Shown here one piece after another: positions 10,315 through 18,756 of a DNA stretch of 64,000 nucleotides; the stretch's first letter is position 1; the number at the start of each line of letters is the position of its first letter. The notes below the pieces were generated by a model. The model did not search any database, had not been told where the DNA came from, and saw only the letters and a list, made by a program, of their open reading frames with translations. The position numbers and the translations under genes were made by a program. The stretch comes from an uncultured Clostridia bacterium (GTDB lineage: Bacteria > Bacillota > Clostridia > Oscillospirales > Acutalibacteraceae), in assembly GCA_944385055.1 (NCBI GenBank), contig CALWVT010000002.1, forward strand, positions 124,001-188,000, read 5' to 3'.

Positions 10315-12549
10315 ATGCCCAAACGCAGAAAAGAGAGTCCCGCGCCCTCCGGCCGCGCGCACGGCGTCATTGAAGGCGCCGGCAGTGTCGTGCGCCAGCC
10401 GATTGTGGAGACGCTCGAAAAGAATTATATGCCCTATGCGATGAGCGTGATTTTAAGCCGCGCAATCCCCGAGATTGACGGCTTTAAACCGAGCCACCGC
10501 AAGCTCTTATATACGATGTATAAGATGGGCCTTTTAGGGCCCACGCGCACGAAGAGTGCGAATATTGTCGGCCAGACGATGCGGTTAAACCCGCACGGCG
10601 ACGCCGCGATCTACGACACGATGGTCCGCCTTTCGCGCGGGTATGAGGCGCTTTTGCACCCGTACGTCGACAGCAAAGGCAACTTCGGCAAATTTTACAG
10701 CCGCGACATGGCCTGGGCCGCCTCGCGCTATACGGAGGCAAAGCTCGACCCGCTTTGTAATGAGCTGTTCCGCGACATCGACAAGGACACGGTCGATTTT
10801 GTCGACAATTACGACAGCACGATGCAGGAGCCGACGTTGCTCCCCGCCACGTTCCCGAGTATCCTCGTCAACGCGAACACCGGCATCGCCGTCGGCATGG
10901 CCAGCAACATCTGCTCGTTTAACCTGCGCGAGGTCTGCGAGACGGCCGCTTTGCGCATCGAGCACCCGAACCATGACCTATTGAGTACGCTGAAAGCCCC
11001 CGATTTCCCGGGCGGCGGGCAGATCCTCTACGACAAAAAACAGCTCGAGCAGATCTACGAAACCGGCCGCGGCAGCGTGCGCGTGCGCTGCCGCTGGACC
11101 TTCGACAAAAGCGAAAACTGCATCGATATCACGCAGATCCCGCCCACGACGACGGTCGAGGCAATCGTCGAAAAGGTCATCGACCTCGTAAAATCCGGGC
11201 GCGTCAAGGAAGTCTCCGACATCCGCGACGAGACGGGCTTGGCGGGGTTAAAGATTACGATTGACTTAAAGCGCGGCACGGACCCGAAAAAGCTCATGGC
11301 AAAGCTGTTCCGCATGACGGCGCTCGAGGACACGTTCTCGTGCAACTTTAACGTCTTAATCGACGGCGTGCCGCGGGTGCTCGGCGTCGGCGCCCTTTTG
11401 GACGCGTGGACGCGCTTCCGCACGCAGTGTGTGCGCCGCCGCACGGCGTTCGATTTGCAGAAAAAGTGCGACAAGCTCCACCTGCTCCAGGGCCTGCAGG
11501 CCATTTTGCTCGACATCGACAAGGCCGTGCGCATCGTGCGCGAGACCGAAGAGGAAGCCGAGGTCGTGCCGAACCTGATGGCAGGCTTTGGCATCGACGA
11601 AACCCAGGCCGAATACGTCGCCGAGATTAAGCTGCGCCACTTAAACCGCGAATATATCTTAAAGCGCACCGAAGAGATCGCCGAGCTACAGAAGGACGTC
11701 GCCGAACTCAACGCGATTCTCGACGACGAGAAGAAAATCCGCAAAATCATCGTGCGCGAGCTGCGCGACGTCGCGAAAAAATACGGCCAGCCGCGCCGCA
11801 GCATTCTCTTGTATGAGGACGAATTCGCAAATCTCGACGAGGAAGCCGAAGTAGAGGCCTATCCGGTCCATCTGTTCTTTACGAAAGAGGGCTATTTTAA
11901 AAAGATTACGCCCCAGTCACTGCGCATGAGCGGCGAGCAGAAGTGCAAGGAGGGCGACGCGGTCGCCGAACACATCGAGGACGCGCGCAATTCCTGGGAC
12001 CTTTTGTTCTTTACCGACAAGGCGCAGGTCTACAAGGCGAAGGCTTCGGATTTCCCAGACACGAAGGCGAGCGTTTTGGGCGACTTTATCCCCGCAAAGC
12101 TCTCGATGGACGAGGGCGAGTCCGCCATTTCCATGGTCGCAACGCCGGATTATCAGGGCTTTGTACTGTTCTGCTTTGAAAACGGCAAAGCCGCGAAGGT
12201 CCCGCTCTCCGCTTACCAGACGAAGACAAACCGCAAAAAGCTCTTGGGCGCCTACAGCGACAAAAGCCCGGTCGTGTCCATCCTCTACCTGCCCGAAGAC
12301 GCCGAGGTCCTGTTTTTGAGCACGCAGGGGAGGCGGCTTTTGGTCCCTACGGCGTCGATCCCCGAAAAGGCGACGCGCTCGACCCAGGGCGTCCAGGTCA
12401 TGACGCTGCGCAAAAACGCGCGGCTTCTGCGCGCGGCCGTCTACAAGGAGGGCATGGTGCCCGACCCCGCGCGCTGCCGCCGCGCCATCCCGGCCATCGG
12501 CACGCTGCCGCCGGCGGAAGCCATGCAGGGCGAGCAGATGAAGCTGTAA
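10315..12549 (+). CDS. Divergent type IIA topoisomerase A subunit (GyrA/ParC-like)
   Basis: The 744-residue partner of the upstream B subunit cleaves and rejoins DNA. It begins with a GyrA-like core: QPIVETLEKNYMPYAMSVIL, SHRKLLYTMYKMGL in the winged-helix part, and the catalytic Tyr139 in AASRYTEAKL. A long coiled-coil region spans about 370-500. The C-terminal beta-pinwheel (about 510-740) is short, and I see no GyrA box (QRRGGKG), which argues against a supercoiling gyrase and for a decatenating, topoisomerase IV-like enzyme. The start ATG follows AGGTGAA. No terminator separates it from the B gene. Call: type IIA subunit, very likely; exact class, uncertain. Confidence 0.88.
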   Translation: MPKRRKESPAPSGRAHGVIEGAGSVVRQPIVETLEKNYMPYAMSVILSRAIPEIDGFKPSHRKLLYTMYKMGLLGPTRTKSANIVGQTMRLNPHGDAAIYDTMVRLSRGYEALLHPYVDSKGNFGKFYSRDMAWAASRYTEAKLDPLCNELFRDIDKDTVDFVDNYDSTMQEPTLLPATFPSILVNANTGIAVGMASNICSFNLREVCETAALRIEHPNHDLLSTLKAPDFPGGGQILYDKKQLEQIYETGRGSVRVRCRWTFDKSENCIDITQIPPTTTVEAIVEKVIDLVKSGRVKEVSDIRDETGLAGLKITIDLKRGTDPKKLMAKLFRMTALEDTFSCNFNVLIDGVPRVLGVGALLDAWTRFRTQCVRRRTAFDLQKKCDKLHLLQGLQAILLDIDKAVRIVRETEEEAEVVPNLMAGFGIDETQAEYVAEIKLRHLNREYILKRTEEIAELQKDVAELNAILDDEKKIRKIIVRELRDVAKKYGQPRRSILLYEDEFANLDEEAEVEAYPVHLFFTKEGYFKKITPQSLRMSGEQKCKEGDAVAEHIEDARNSWDLLFFTDKAQVYKAKASDFPDTKASVLGDFIPAKLSMDEGESAISMVATPDYQGFVLFCFENGKAAKVPLSAYQTKTNRKKLLGAYSDKSPVVSILYLPEDAEVLFLSTQGRRLLVPTASIPEKATRSTQGVQVMTLRKNARLLRAAVYKEGMVPDPARCRRAIPAIGTLPPAEAMQGEQMKL

Positions 12550-12573
12550 AGGCCCTTTCTTTCGAAAAAGGAC

Positions 12574-12602
12574 TTGCTTTTTTTCCTTTGAAATGTTACA
12601 CT
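12574..12602 (+). promoter_or_regulatory. Candidate promoter for secG
   Basis: TTGCTT (12574-12579) and TACACT (12597-12602) are spaced by 17 bases, about 60 bases upstream of the secG ATG. A TATAAA immediately downstream could act as an alternative -10. Confidence 0.5.
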
Positions 12603-12662
12603 ATAAAAAGCGTATTTTTGCGGCCGTGCGGAAAGCCGGCCCAGGTGGAGGGAACGCTGTTT

Positions 12663-12911
12663 ATGACCATTCCGGAGATTGTTTTGGGAATCATTTTGCT
12701 GGTATTTTGCGTGGCAATCGTTGTGGTCGTCCTCTTGCAGGAAGGCCATGAAAAGAATGTCGGCGTGATCAACGGCGGCGCAGATACCTTTTTGAGCCAG
12801 AATTCCTCGCGCTCGGTGGATGCTTTTCTTGCGCGTTGGACCAAGATCATTGCGATTGGATTCTTCGCGCTTGTCATCGCGACAAACATCATCCTGTATC
12901 TGGCAAAATGA
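12663..12911 (+). CDS. secG: Preprotein translocase subunit SecG
   Basis: This 82-residue protein has two hydrophobic segments (about 4-27 and 58-80). Between them is a Gly/Ser-rich cytoplasmic loop carrying VVVLLQEGHEKNVGVINGGADTF, which corresponds to the conserved LLQ-G...GG-ADTF segment of SecG. SecG is the small accessory subunit of the SecYEG channel and aids SecA-driven export. The ATG at 12663 follows GGTGGAGGG at good spacing. It lies directly upstream of rnr, as in many Firmicutes; smpB, often third in that group, is not here. Confidence 0.88.
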   Translation: MTIPEIVLGIILLVFCVAIVVVVLLQEGHEKNVGVINGGADTFLSQNSSRSVDAFLARWTKIIAIGFFALVIATNIILYLAK

Positions 12912-12920
12912 AGCGACAAA

Positions 12921-12952
12921 GAAGGCCTCGCACACAGCGGGGCTTTTTTTCT
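12921..12952 (+). terminator. Intrinsic terminator after secG
   Basis: A GCCTCG/CGGGGC stem with a 7-base loop is followed by seven T residues, 32 bases before the rnr start. It may be a leaky attenuator, since secG and rnr are usually co-transcribed. Confidence 0.65.
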
Positions 12953-12984
12953 GCATGGCAACAAAGAGTTAAAGGGGAGATTCG

Positions 12985-15108
12985 ATGATCGACGACGTCA
13001 AACAGGAAATTTTAAATGCGCTCGAGCATGCGGACGGAGAGGTTTCTTCGCGCTTTCTGATGCGCAAGCTCGGCATTGTGGAAAAATATAGCAGCATTTT
13101 TTACCAGGCCTTAAACCAGCTGCGCCGCGAAAAGCGCGTCAGTGTCGACAGCCGCCACAAGGTCCGCCTGGCCGCGGATTCGTCCGCCCGGATTCCCGCC
13201 ACGATCGTCTCCTTGTCGCGCGGGTTTGCGTTTGCGAGGCCGGATGACGGCGGGGAGGACATGTTCCTGCGCGCGGAGGGCCTGCACGGCGCGTTTTTGG
13301 GCGACAGCGTCGTGCTCGGCAACATCCGCCAGAGCTTAAAGGGCCCGAGCTGCGAGGTGCTCGAGATTACCGCGCGGGCGGGCAGCCTTGTAAACGGCAC
13401 GATCGTGCCCGGCGAGCGCGGCCCCGAGCTCAAAGCCGACGCCGCCATCCGCTTCCCAATCCCGATTGAGAACTTCGAGCACTGCGGCGCTTCCCTGGGC
13501 GACAAGGTGCAGACGGACGTCCGCCGCGTGCCGCATTCGTCCCGCTTTGTGGCGACGGTCACGAAGCGCTACGGCCGGGCCGACTGCGCGCGCATCTGCG
13601 CCGATTCCATTCTCGACGCCAACGGCGTGCGCGTGCCGTTCCCCGAAGAGGTGTTAAAAGAGGCCGAGGCCATCGGCAAGCGCGGCGTTTTGCCGGAAGA
13701 TTTTGCCGGGCGCGAGGATTACCGCGCGCTGCCGGTCTGCTCGATTGACTCGGCGAGCGCGAAGGACCTAGACGACGCGATCAGCGTCGAGCGCGTAAAC
13801 GGCGGCTACCGCTTGGGCGTCCACATCGCGGATGTCTCGCACTATGTGCGCCCCGGTTCGGCACTCGACGACGAGGCCATGCTGCGCGCGACGAGCGTCT
13901 ACCTGCCCGGCCGCGTCGTGCCGATGCTCCCGGAAGCGATCAGCAACGGCGTGTGCTCGTTAAATGCGCACGAGGACAAGCTGACCTTCTCGGCCATGAT
14001 GGACTTCGACGCCGCCGGCAATATGACGCACTATGAATTCCACAAGTCCGTCATCGAGAGCAAGGTCCGCGGCGTCTACGACGAGGTCAACGAGATCTTT
14101 GCCGGCACGGCCGGGGAGGACCTCCTCGAAAAATATGCCCCCGTGCTCGAAAGCCTCAAGGCCGCGCGCGAACTCGCCGGCCTTTTGAAGGCGAAGGCGC
14201 AGGCTGCCGGCAACTTCGACATCGACAGCTCCGAAAGCGAGTTTGTTTTGGACGAAAACGGCCGCTGCATCGACGTGCTGCCGCGCCATTCGGGCCCGTC
14301 CGAGCAGATGATCGAACAGCTCATGATTGCCGCCAACCGCGCCGCCGCCATGCTCGGCCGCGAAAACAAGCTGCCGTTTGTCTACCGTGTCCACGAGCAG
14401 CCGGACCCCGACCGCGTCGATTCCCTGCGCGAGCTCGTCTCCGCGATCGGCTTAAACGCCGCCCCGTTAAAGCATACGGGCGACGTCTCGGCGAAGGACT
14501 TCGCCGCGGTCATGGCGCAGGCCGCCGGCACGCCGAAGGAGAAGGTCGTCTCCCACCAGCTTCTGCGCACGATGGCGAAAGCCCGCTACGATACAAAGCC
14601 TTTGGGCCATTTCGGCTTGGCGCTCGCCGACTACTGCCACTTCACATCGCCGATCCGCCGCTACCCGGACACGTCCATCCACCGCATCATGGGCGCGTTC
14701 CTCTCCGGCGAGAGCCGCGAGACACTCGAGCACCGCTTCTCGGAATTTGCCGCGCACAGCGCCAAGCAGTCCAGCGACCGCGAGGTCAAGGCGATGCAGA
14801 GCGAACGCAGCGCCGACGACTGCTATGCGGCCGAATATATGGCCCAGCACCTCGGCGAGGACTACGACGGCGTCATCAGCGGCGTCACGATGCGCGGCGT
14901 GTTCGTCCAGCTGCCGAACACCGTCGAGGGCTTCGTCCCCGTCGCCGCCTTTGAAGAGAAACACTATGAATTCGACGGCCAGGTCTCCCAGGTCGACGCG
15001 GTCACGAAGGAGCGCTTGACCATCGGCGACCCGATGCGCGTGCGCTGCGCCGCCGCCGATGTTTCCAGCGGCCGCATCGACTTCATGCCCGCCCCCGCGG
15101 ACCGCTAA
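12985..15108 (+). CDS. rnr: Ribonuclease R
   Basis: RNase R is a processive 3'-5' exoribonuclease that degrades structured RNA and works with trans-translation. The 707-residue product starts with a winged-helix region and a cold-shock domain (about 60-200). The RNB catalytic domain follows (about 240-580), with the metal-binding segment SIDSASAKDLDDAISVE and the HIADVSHYVRPGSALDDEA motif. A C-terminal S1 domain lies at about 625-705 (GVISGVTMRGVFVQLPNTVEGFV). The ATG at 12985 follows AAGGGGAGATTCG. All catalytic aspartates appear intact. Confidence 0.95.
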   Translation: MIDDVKQEILNALEHADGEVSSRFLMRKLGIVEKYSSIFYQALNQLRREKRVSVDSRHKVRLAADSSARIPATIVSLSRGFAFARPDDGGEDMFLRAEGLHGAFLGDSVVLGNIRQSLKGPSCEVLEITARAGSLVNGTIVPGERGPELKADAAIRFPIPIENFEHCGASLGDKVQTDVRRVPHSSRFVATVTKRYGRADCARICADSILDANGVRVPFPEEVLKEAEAIGKRGVLPEDFAGREDYRALPVCSIDSASAKDLDDAISVERVNGGYRLGVHIADVSHYVRPGSALDDEAMLRATSVYLPGRVVPMLPEAISNGVCSLNAHEDKLTFSAMMDFDAAGNMTHYEFHKSVIESKVRGVYDEVNEIFAGTAGEDLLEKYAPVLESLKAARELAGLLKAKAQAAGNFDIDSSESEFVLDENGRCIDVLPRHSGPSEQMIEQLMIAANRAAAMLGRENKLPFVYRVHEQPDPDRVDSLRELVSAIGLNAAPLKHTGDVSAKDFAAVMAQAAGTPKEKVVSHQLLRTMAKARYDTKPLGHFGLALADYCHFTSPIRRYPDTSIHRIMGAFLSGESRETLEHRFSEFAAHSAKQSSDREVKAMQSERSADDCYAAEYMAQHLGEDYDGVISGVTMRGVFVQLPNTVEGFVPVAAFEEKHYEFDGQVSQVDAVTKERLTIGDPMRVRCAAADVSSGRIDFMPAPADR

Positions 15109-15181
15109 GGCGTCCCCGCCCGTTTTTCACGCATACTTTGGCCCTTTTCCCCGTAAGCATGAGACAAGGGGGTGAGGGCTT

Positions 15182-15436
15182 TTGCTTTTTGTGTGTATCC
15201 TTGGCGCCGCCTTTGCGTTTTGTGCGGCGGTCCTGCGCTGGGGCGGCTCTTCGCGTCCGTTTTTGCGGGCGGCGCTTTCCGTCTGCGGCGGCCTTGCGGC
15301 GCTGTTTGCCGTCAACCTTTTGTCGGGCTTGACCGGGGTGCGCCTGCCGGCGGCGCCGCTCTCGATCGCGGGGGCCGCCTTTCTGGGAATCCCGGGCGTG
15401 ATCCTGATGCTCTTGCTGCAGTGTTTCTTTTCATAA
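15182..15436 (+). CDS. bofA: BofA-like pro-sigma-K processing inhibitor
   Basis: The 84-residue membrane protein has two to three hydrophobic segments. Its C-terminal half reads VNLLSGLTGVRLP...FLGIPGVILMLLLQCFF, which aligns by eye with Bacillus subtilis BofA (VNMFGGSLGIHVP...ILGIPGIAALVVIKQF). In Bacillus, BofA sits in the outer forespore membrane with SpoIVFA and holds back the SpoIVFB protease, delaying sigma-K activation. The start is TTG at 15182 behind AAGGGGGTGAGG. It is good evidence that the organism sporulates or descends from a spore former. No sigma-K gene or SpoIVF partner is nearby. Confidence 0.8.
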   Translation: MLFVCILGAAFAFCAAVLRWGGSSRPFLRAALSVCGGLAALFAVNLLSGLTGVRLPAAPLSIAGAAFLGIPGVILMLLLQCFFS

Positions 15437-15683
15437 AAGGAATCGCCCGCAGGATTTTTGGGAAACGCGCGTTGCTGCATGATTTTTTCGCCGGCGCCTT
15501 TTCTTTTTTATCGGATTCCATGCCCGTTTTACAGGAAAAAAACGCACGCTTTTCACACATCCTGGGCGGGAAATGACCGATTTTCGTCTGACTAATGACG
15601 TAATAGACAAACTTTTGGTAATTATTTAGAAAAATTCGACCACATTTTCCGCGCCTTTTTCTGAAAAACTGCTTGATTAAATA
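15437..15683. other. Gene-free spacer between bofA and the etf promoter
   Basis: This is part of a 365-base gap (15437-15801). I see no convincing ORF, RNA gene or strong terminator in this part. The second half (about 15570-15690) is clearly AT-rich compared with the surroundings, as expected upstream of a strong promoter. Confidence 0.5.
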
Positions 15684-15713
15684 TTGACAAACAAATGGCT
15701 TTCGGTATATGAT
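15684..15713 (+). promoter_or_regulatory. Strong promoter for etfBA
   Basis: A perfect TTGACA -35 box (15684-15689) and a TATGAT -10 box (15708-15713) are spaced by 18 bases. It predicts a GC-rich leader of about 80 bases before the etfB ATG. I recognise no riboswitch in the leader. Confidence 0.75.
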
Positions 15714-15801
15714 TAGGAGGAAGAGAACGCCGGGGTCTGCCGCCTTCGGAAACGGCCAGCCTCCGGAAAATTGATAGGATATTTAGGGAGGTCAAACAAC
15801 A

Positions 15802-16611
15802 ATGAACATGCTTGTATGCATCAAGCAGGTGCCGGATACGACCGAAATCAAGATCGATCCGGTTAAGAATACCCTCATTCGTGAGGGCGTCCCCTCCATC
15901 GTCAACCCGTTCGACGGGTATGCGTTGGAAGCGGCTGCGCGGATTAAGGACGAGGATCCGGACGCGAAGATTGTCGTGCTTTCCATGGGCCCGCAGCAGG
16001 CGGAAGCGGCACTGAAAGAGTGCCTCGGCGTCGCGGCGGACAAGGCGTATCTCGTTTCTGACCGCGTTTTCGGCGGCTCCGATACGCTGGCTACGAGCTA
16101 TATCATCTCCGAGTCGATCAAGAAGGTCGAAGAGATGGAAGGCTGCAAGTTTGACGTCATTTTCTGCGGCAAGCAGGCAATTGACGGCGACACCGCACAG
16201 GTCGGCCCGGAAATCGCCGAGCACCTCGGCCTGCCGCAGGTGACCTATGGCCTGCAGGCATGGGTAGAGCCGGACGGTTCCCTGAAGGTCCAGAAAGAAG
16301 CCGAGGAAGGCTATGAGATGATCGGTGTGCAGATGCCGTGCCTCGTGACCTTCACGAAGCCCGCTTGGGATCCGCGCTATCCGACCATGAAGCGCAAGCT
16401 GTGGGCGAAGAAGCAGCCGATCACGACCATCACCGCGGCAGATCTGCCTGAGCTCGACCAGACGCGTGCAGGTCTGAAGGGCTCCCCGACGCGCGTGAAG
16501 CAGACGTATGTCCCGCAGAAGAAGACGGGCGGCATCATGATCCACGAAGAGACCGTTGAGGAATCCGTGCAGAAGCTGTGCGATCTCCTTGCCGGCGCAA
16601 ATGTGATTTGA
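15802..16611 (+). CDS. etfB: Electron transfer flavoprotein, beta subunit
   Basis: The 269-residue product is a full EtfB. The N-terminus MNMLVCIKQVPDTTEIKIDP and the segment FCGKQAIDGDTAQVGPEIAEHLGLPQVT are family hallmarks. EtfB pairs with EtfA to bind FAD and shuttle electrons between dehydrogenases and acceptors; in anaerobes some EtfAB pairs carry out flavin-based electron bifurcation with acyl-CoA dehydrogenases. The ATG at 15802 follows GGGAGG. EtfA starts 18 bases after the stop. Codon use is more biased than in the neighbours, suggesting high expression. No acyl-CoA dehydrogenase, hydroxyacyl-CoA or thiolase gene is adjacent, so the redox partner is unknown. Confidence 0.95.
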   Translation: MNMLVCIKQVPDTTEIKIDPVKNTLIREGVPSIVNPFDGYALEAAARIKDEDPDAKIVVLSMGPQQAEAALKECLGVAADKAYLVSDRVFGGSDTLATSYIISESIKKVEEMEGCKFDVIFCGKQAIDGDTAQVGPEIAEHLGLPQVTYGLQAWVEPDGSLKVQKEAEEGYEMIGVQMPCLVTFTKPAWDPRYPTMKRKLWAKKQPITTITAADLPELDQTRAGLKGSPTRVKQTYVPQKKTGGIMIHEETVEESVQKLCDLLAGANVI

Positions 16612-16628
16612 TAGGGGGAGACACGGAC

Positions 16629-17636
16629 ATGGAAGCAAAGACGAAGGATTTGTGGGTATTTATTGAAACCAACGAAGACGGCACGGCGAAAAACGTCGGC
16701 CAGGAACTTCTGACGCCCGGCCGCGACCTCGCAACGAAGCAGGGCGGCAAGCTGGTTGCGGTCGTCATCGGCTGCAACGTTGACCCGGCAATCGAGACGG
16801 TCGGCGCCCTCGGCGCGGACCAGGTCATCGTTGTCGACGGCGAAGAGTACAAGCGCTTCACGACCGACGCTTACACGACGGCTCTGTGCACGCTCGTTGA
16901 AAAGTATGGCCCGACGAGCATGCTCATCGGCGCAACGCCGAACGGCCGCGACTTCGGCCCCCGTGTGTCCAGCCGTCTGGGCACCGGCCTGACCGCTGAC
17001 TGCACGGGCCTCGACATCGACGAAGAGACCGGCAACGTCGCCTGGACCCGTCCGGCTTTCGGCGGCAACCTGATGGCGAAGATCCTCTGCCCGGATCACC
17101 GTCCGCAGATCGGCACGGTCCGTCCCGGCGTGTTCAAGAAGGGCAAGCCCGGCGAAAATAAGGCAGAAGTCATCCGCGAGGACATCCATGTCGCGCCGGA
17201 AGACATCCGCACGAAGCTCTTGCAGGTCATCAAGGAAGAGGGCGGCGAGTCCGTTAACCTCGAAGAGGCAGACGTCATCGTGGCCGGCGGCCGCGGTGTC
17301 GGCGGGCCGGAAGGCTTTGCCACGATCAAGGAACTGGCAGACCTGCTCGGCGGCGAAGTCGGTGCTTCCCGTGCAGCGGTTGACGCCGGCTGGATTGCGC
17401 ATGCGCACCAGGTCGGCCAGACCGGCAAGACGGTTGGCCCGAAGCTCTACATTGCCTGCGGCATTTCCGGTGCCATCCAGCACCTGGCCGGCATGACGGG
17501 TTCCGACGTGATCGTCGCGATCAACAAGGACCCGGACGCTTCGATCTTCTCCGTGGCGGATTACGGCATTGTCGGCGACCTGTTTGAGGTCGTCCCGCTG
17601 CTGATTGCCGACATCAAGGCTGCGCGCGGCGAATAA
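16629..17636 (+). CDS. etfA: Electron transfer flavoprotein, alpha subunit
   Basis: The 335-residue product is EtfA. The N-terminal domain (about 1-190) carries the DLWVFIE start and the [17 protein letters not shown] region. The C-terminal FAD-binding domain (about 205-330) holds [36 protein letters not shown] and the [20 protein letters not shown] signature, both very well conserved. No ferredoxin-like extension is seen at the N-terminus, unlike some bifurcating EtfA proteins. The ATG at 16629 follows TAGGGGGAG. It is the last gene of the etf operon. Confidence 0.95.
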   Translation: MEAKTKDLWVFIETNEDGTAKNVGQELLTPGRDLATKQGGKLVAVVIGCNVDPAIETVGALGADQVIVVDGEEYKRFTTDAYTTALCTLVEKYGPTSMLIGATPNGRDFGPRVSSRLGTGLTADCTGLDIDEETGNVAWTRPAFGGNLMAKILCPDHRPQIGTVRPGVFKKGKPGENKAEVIREDIHVAPEDIRTKLLQVIKEEGGESVNLEEADVIVAGGRGVGGPEGFATIKELADLLGGEVGASRAAVDAGWIAHAHQVGQTGKTVGPKLYIACGISGAIQHLAGMTGSDVIVAINKDPDASIFSVADYGIVGDLFEVVPLLIADIKAARGE

Positions 17637-17649
17637 AAAAGGTGAGTTT

Positions 17650-17740
17650 CCCGTCCATGCATGAAAGTTATTTTAAAACAAATTGCTATTAAAAATCCAA
17701 GATAGAGTCGCTTCTACTTTTTGAAATTTAATAGGACGGG
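17650..17740 (+). repeat. AT-rich nested inverted repeat in the etfA 3' region
   Basis: CCCGTCC at 17650-17656 can pair with GGACGGG at 17734-17740, and inside it CTATTAAA (17686-17693) can pair with TTTAATAG (17727-17734). The enclosed stretch is far more AT-rich than its surroundings. It lies between the etfA stop and the terminator, so it would form a structured 3' UTR. It could also be a small mobile-element remnant; I do not recognise it. Confidence 0.45.
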
Positions 17741-17753
17741 ATCTTATAAAGGG

Positions 17754-17795
17754 ACAGCCCCTTCCGATTCGTTCGGAAGGGGCTGTTTCTTTTTG
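17754..17795 (+). terminator. Strong intrinsic terminator of the etf operon
   Basis: A perfect 14-bp stem (17754-17767 with 17773-17786) has a 5-base loop and is followed by TTTCTTTTTG. It faces the convergent gene at 17831 and may serve both sides. Confidence 0.9.
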
Positions 17796-17830
17796 TATGT
17801 TTTTCATTTTGTCTGTTTTGAATAGGTGTT

Positions 17831-18556
17831 TTACGCTTCCTCGGAAAGGCCCGCCAAGCGCGTGAGCCGCTTCCCGGTCAGGCGGCCCCACACGGCGATC
17901 ACCCGCCCGACGCCCAGCATCGCGAGCAGCGACCCGACGCCTGCACCGACCAGGCCGCCGGTCAGAAGGAGCCCCAGGCTCGCCGAGAGTGCAAGGTTGC
18001 ATAAGTCAAACACATTCTTGACGAGCCCGACGCGCTTGTGCGTGCAGTCCGCAATGGCCTGCACGATGCCGTCGCCCGGATTCGGCACCACGCGCATCAG
18101 AAGCGTCGTCGCGGCGCCGATACCCGTCAAAACGATTGCGAGCACGAGAATGGCAATCCGGACCGCCAGCCCGTCCGCCGCAAAGTCCGGCAGCATCGCG
18201 CCGAATGCGTTTAGAAAGCGCGTAAATACAAGGCTCAGCGGGAATTGCAGGACGTCCATCACGAGCCGCAGCCGGTATGCCGTCCGCCGCGACGGCAAAA
18301 GCGCCGGGTCGGCTTCGCGGATCTGTCGCTTGCCCTGCCGCATATGGAGGAACAGCTCCACAAATACGAACAGCGCGTACAGCACAAGCGTCATGTCCCC
18401 GAAATTCGTCTGCGTCACCGTCGCCACACAGTACGACACCGAGATGATCGGCGAGACGCCCAAATCCGCCTTCGTGTTGAGCGTGAGCCCCATCGCGAGC
18501 ACCAAAAGCCCCGCGCAGTAAAACAGCCCCCGCCAGAAAAAATTCCGCTTTTTCAA
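17831..18556 (-). CDS. YczE/YyaS/YitT-like integral membrane protein
   Basis: The 241-residue product has about five to six hydrophobic segments and the features of the YczE/YitT-like family: LNTKADLGVSPIISVSY near the N-terminus and MRVVPNPGDGIVQAIADCTHKRVG in the second half. The role of this family is not established; Bacillus YczE affects antibiotic biosynthesis indirectly. The start is TTG at 18556 behind a GGGGCAGGA SD. An in-frame extension up to 18700 lacks membrane character and a good SD. It is divergently arranged to the GntR operon with its own promoter. Family call good, function unknown. Confidence 0.75.
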   Translation of the reverse strand: MKKRNFFWRGLFYCAGLLVLAMGLTLNTKADLGVSPIISVSYCVATVTQTNFGDMTLVLYALFVFVELFLHMRQGKRQIREADPALLPSRRTAYRLRLVMDVLQFPLSLVFTRFLNAFGAMLPDFAADGLAVRIAILVLAIVLTGIGAATTLLMRVVPNPGDGIVQAIADCTHKRVGLVKNVFDLCNLALSASLGLLLTGGLVGAGVGSLLAMLGVGRVIAVWGRLTGKRLTRLAGLSEEA

Positions 18557-18603
18557 AGTTCCTGCCCCTTTTCTTCGAATGCAAATCATATGCTTTCTCA
18601 TTA

Positions 18604-18632
18604 TTATAGGCCGCCGCCGCCCCGCGCGCAAG
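18604..18632 (-). promoter_or_regulatory. Promoter of the YczE-like gene
   Basis: On the minus strand TTGCGC (18632-18627) and a perfect TATAAT (18609-18604) are spaced by 17 bases, about 50 bases upstream of the TTG start. Confidence 0.65.
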
Positions 18633-18678
18633 GGCCGTGCGTTTCTGAAATCCTTCGCAAAAAAGTTTTGAAAACCGC

Positions 18679-18727
18679 TTGACAAACCGGGGATTTCCAT
18701 GTATCATTGTATTAAGCTCTTAGTACA
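18679..18727 (+). promoter_or_regulatory. GntR operon promoter with overlapping operator
   Basis: A perfect TTGACA (18679-18684), a 17-base spacer and TATCAT (18702-18707) form the promoter. Directly after the -10 box is a near-perfect inverted repeat, TGTATTAAG-CT-CTTAGTACA (18708-18727, one mismatch), covering the predicted transcription start. This placement fits autorepression by the GntR protein encoded 30 bases downstream. Confidence 0.75.
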
Positions 18728-18756
18728 ACAGTACAATCATACAAGGAGGAGATGCC

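Noticed and set aside
15132..15139. CATACTTT as a sigma-E -10 box for bofA
   Set aside because: No matching -35 box at the right distance, so a sporulation promoter cannot be claimed; transcription may come from rnr.
16377..17483. 368-codon minus-strand frame across etfA
   Set aside because: Antisense shadow of a highly conserved gene; no SD and no recognisable motif.
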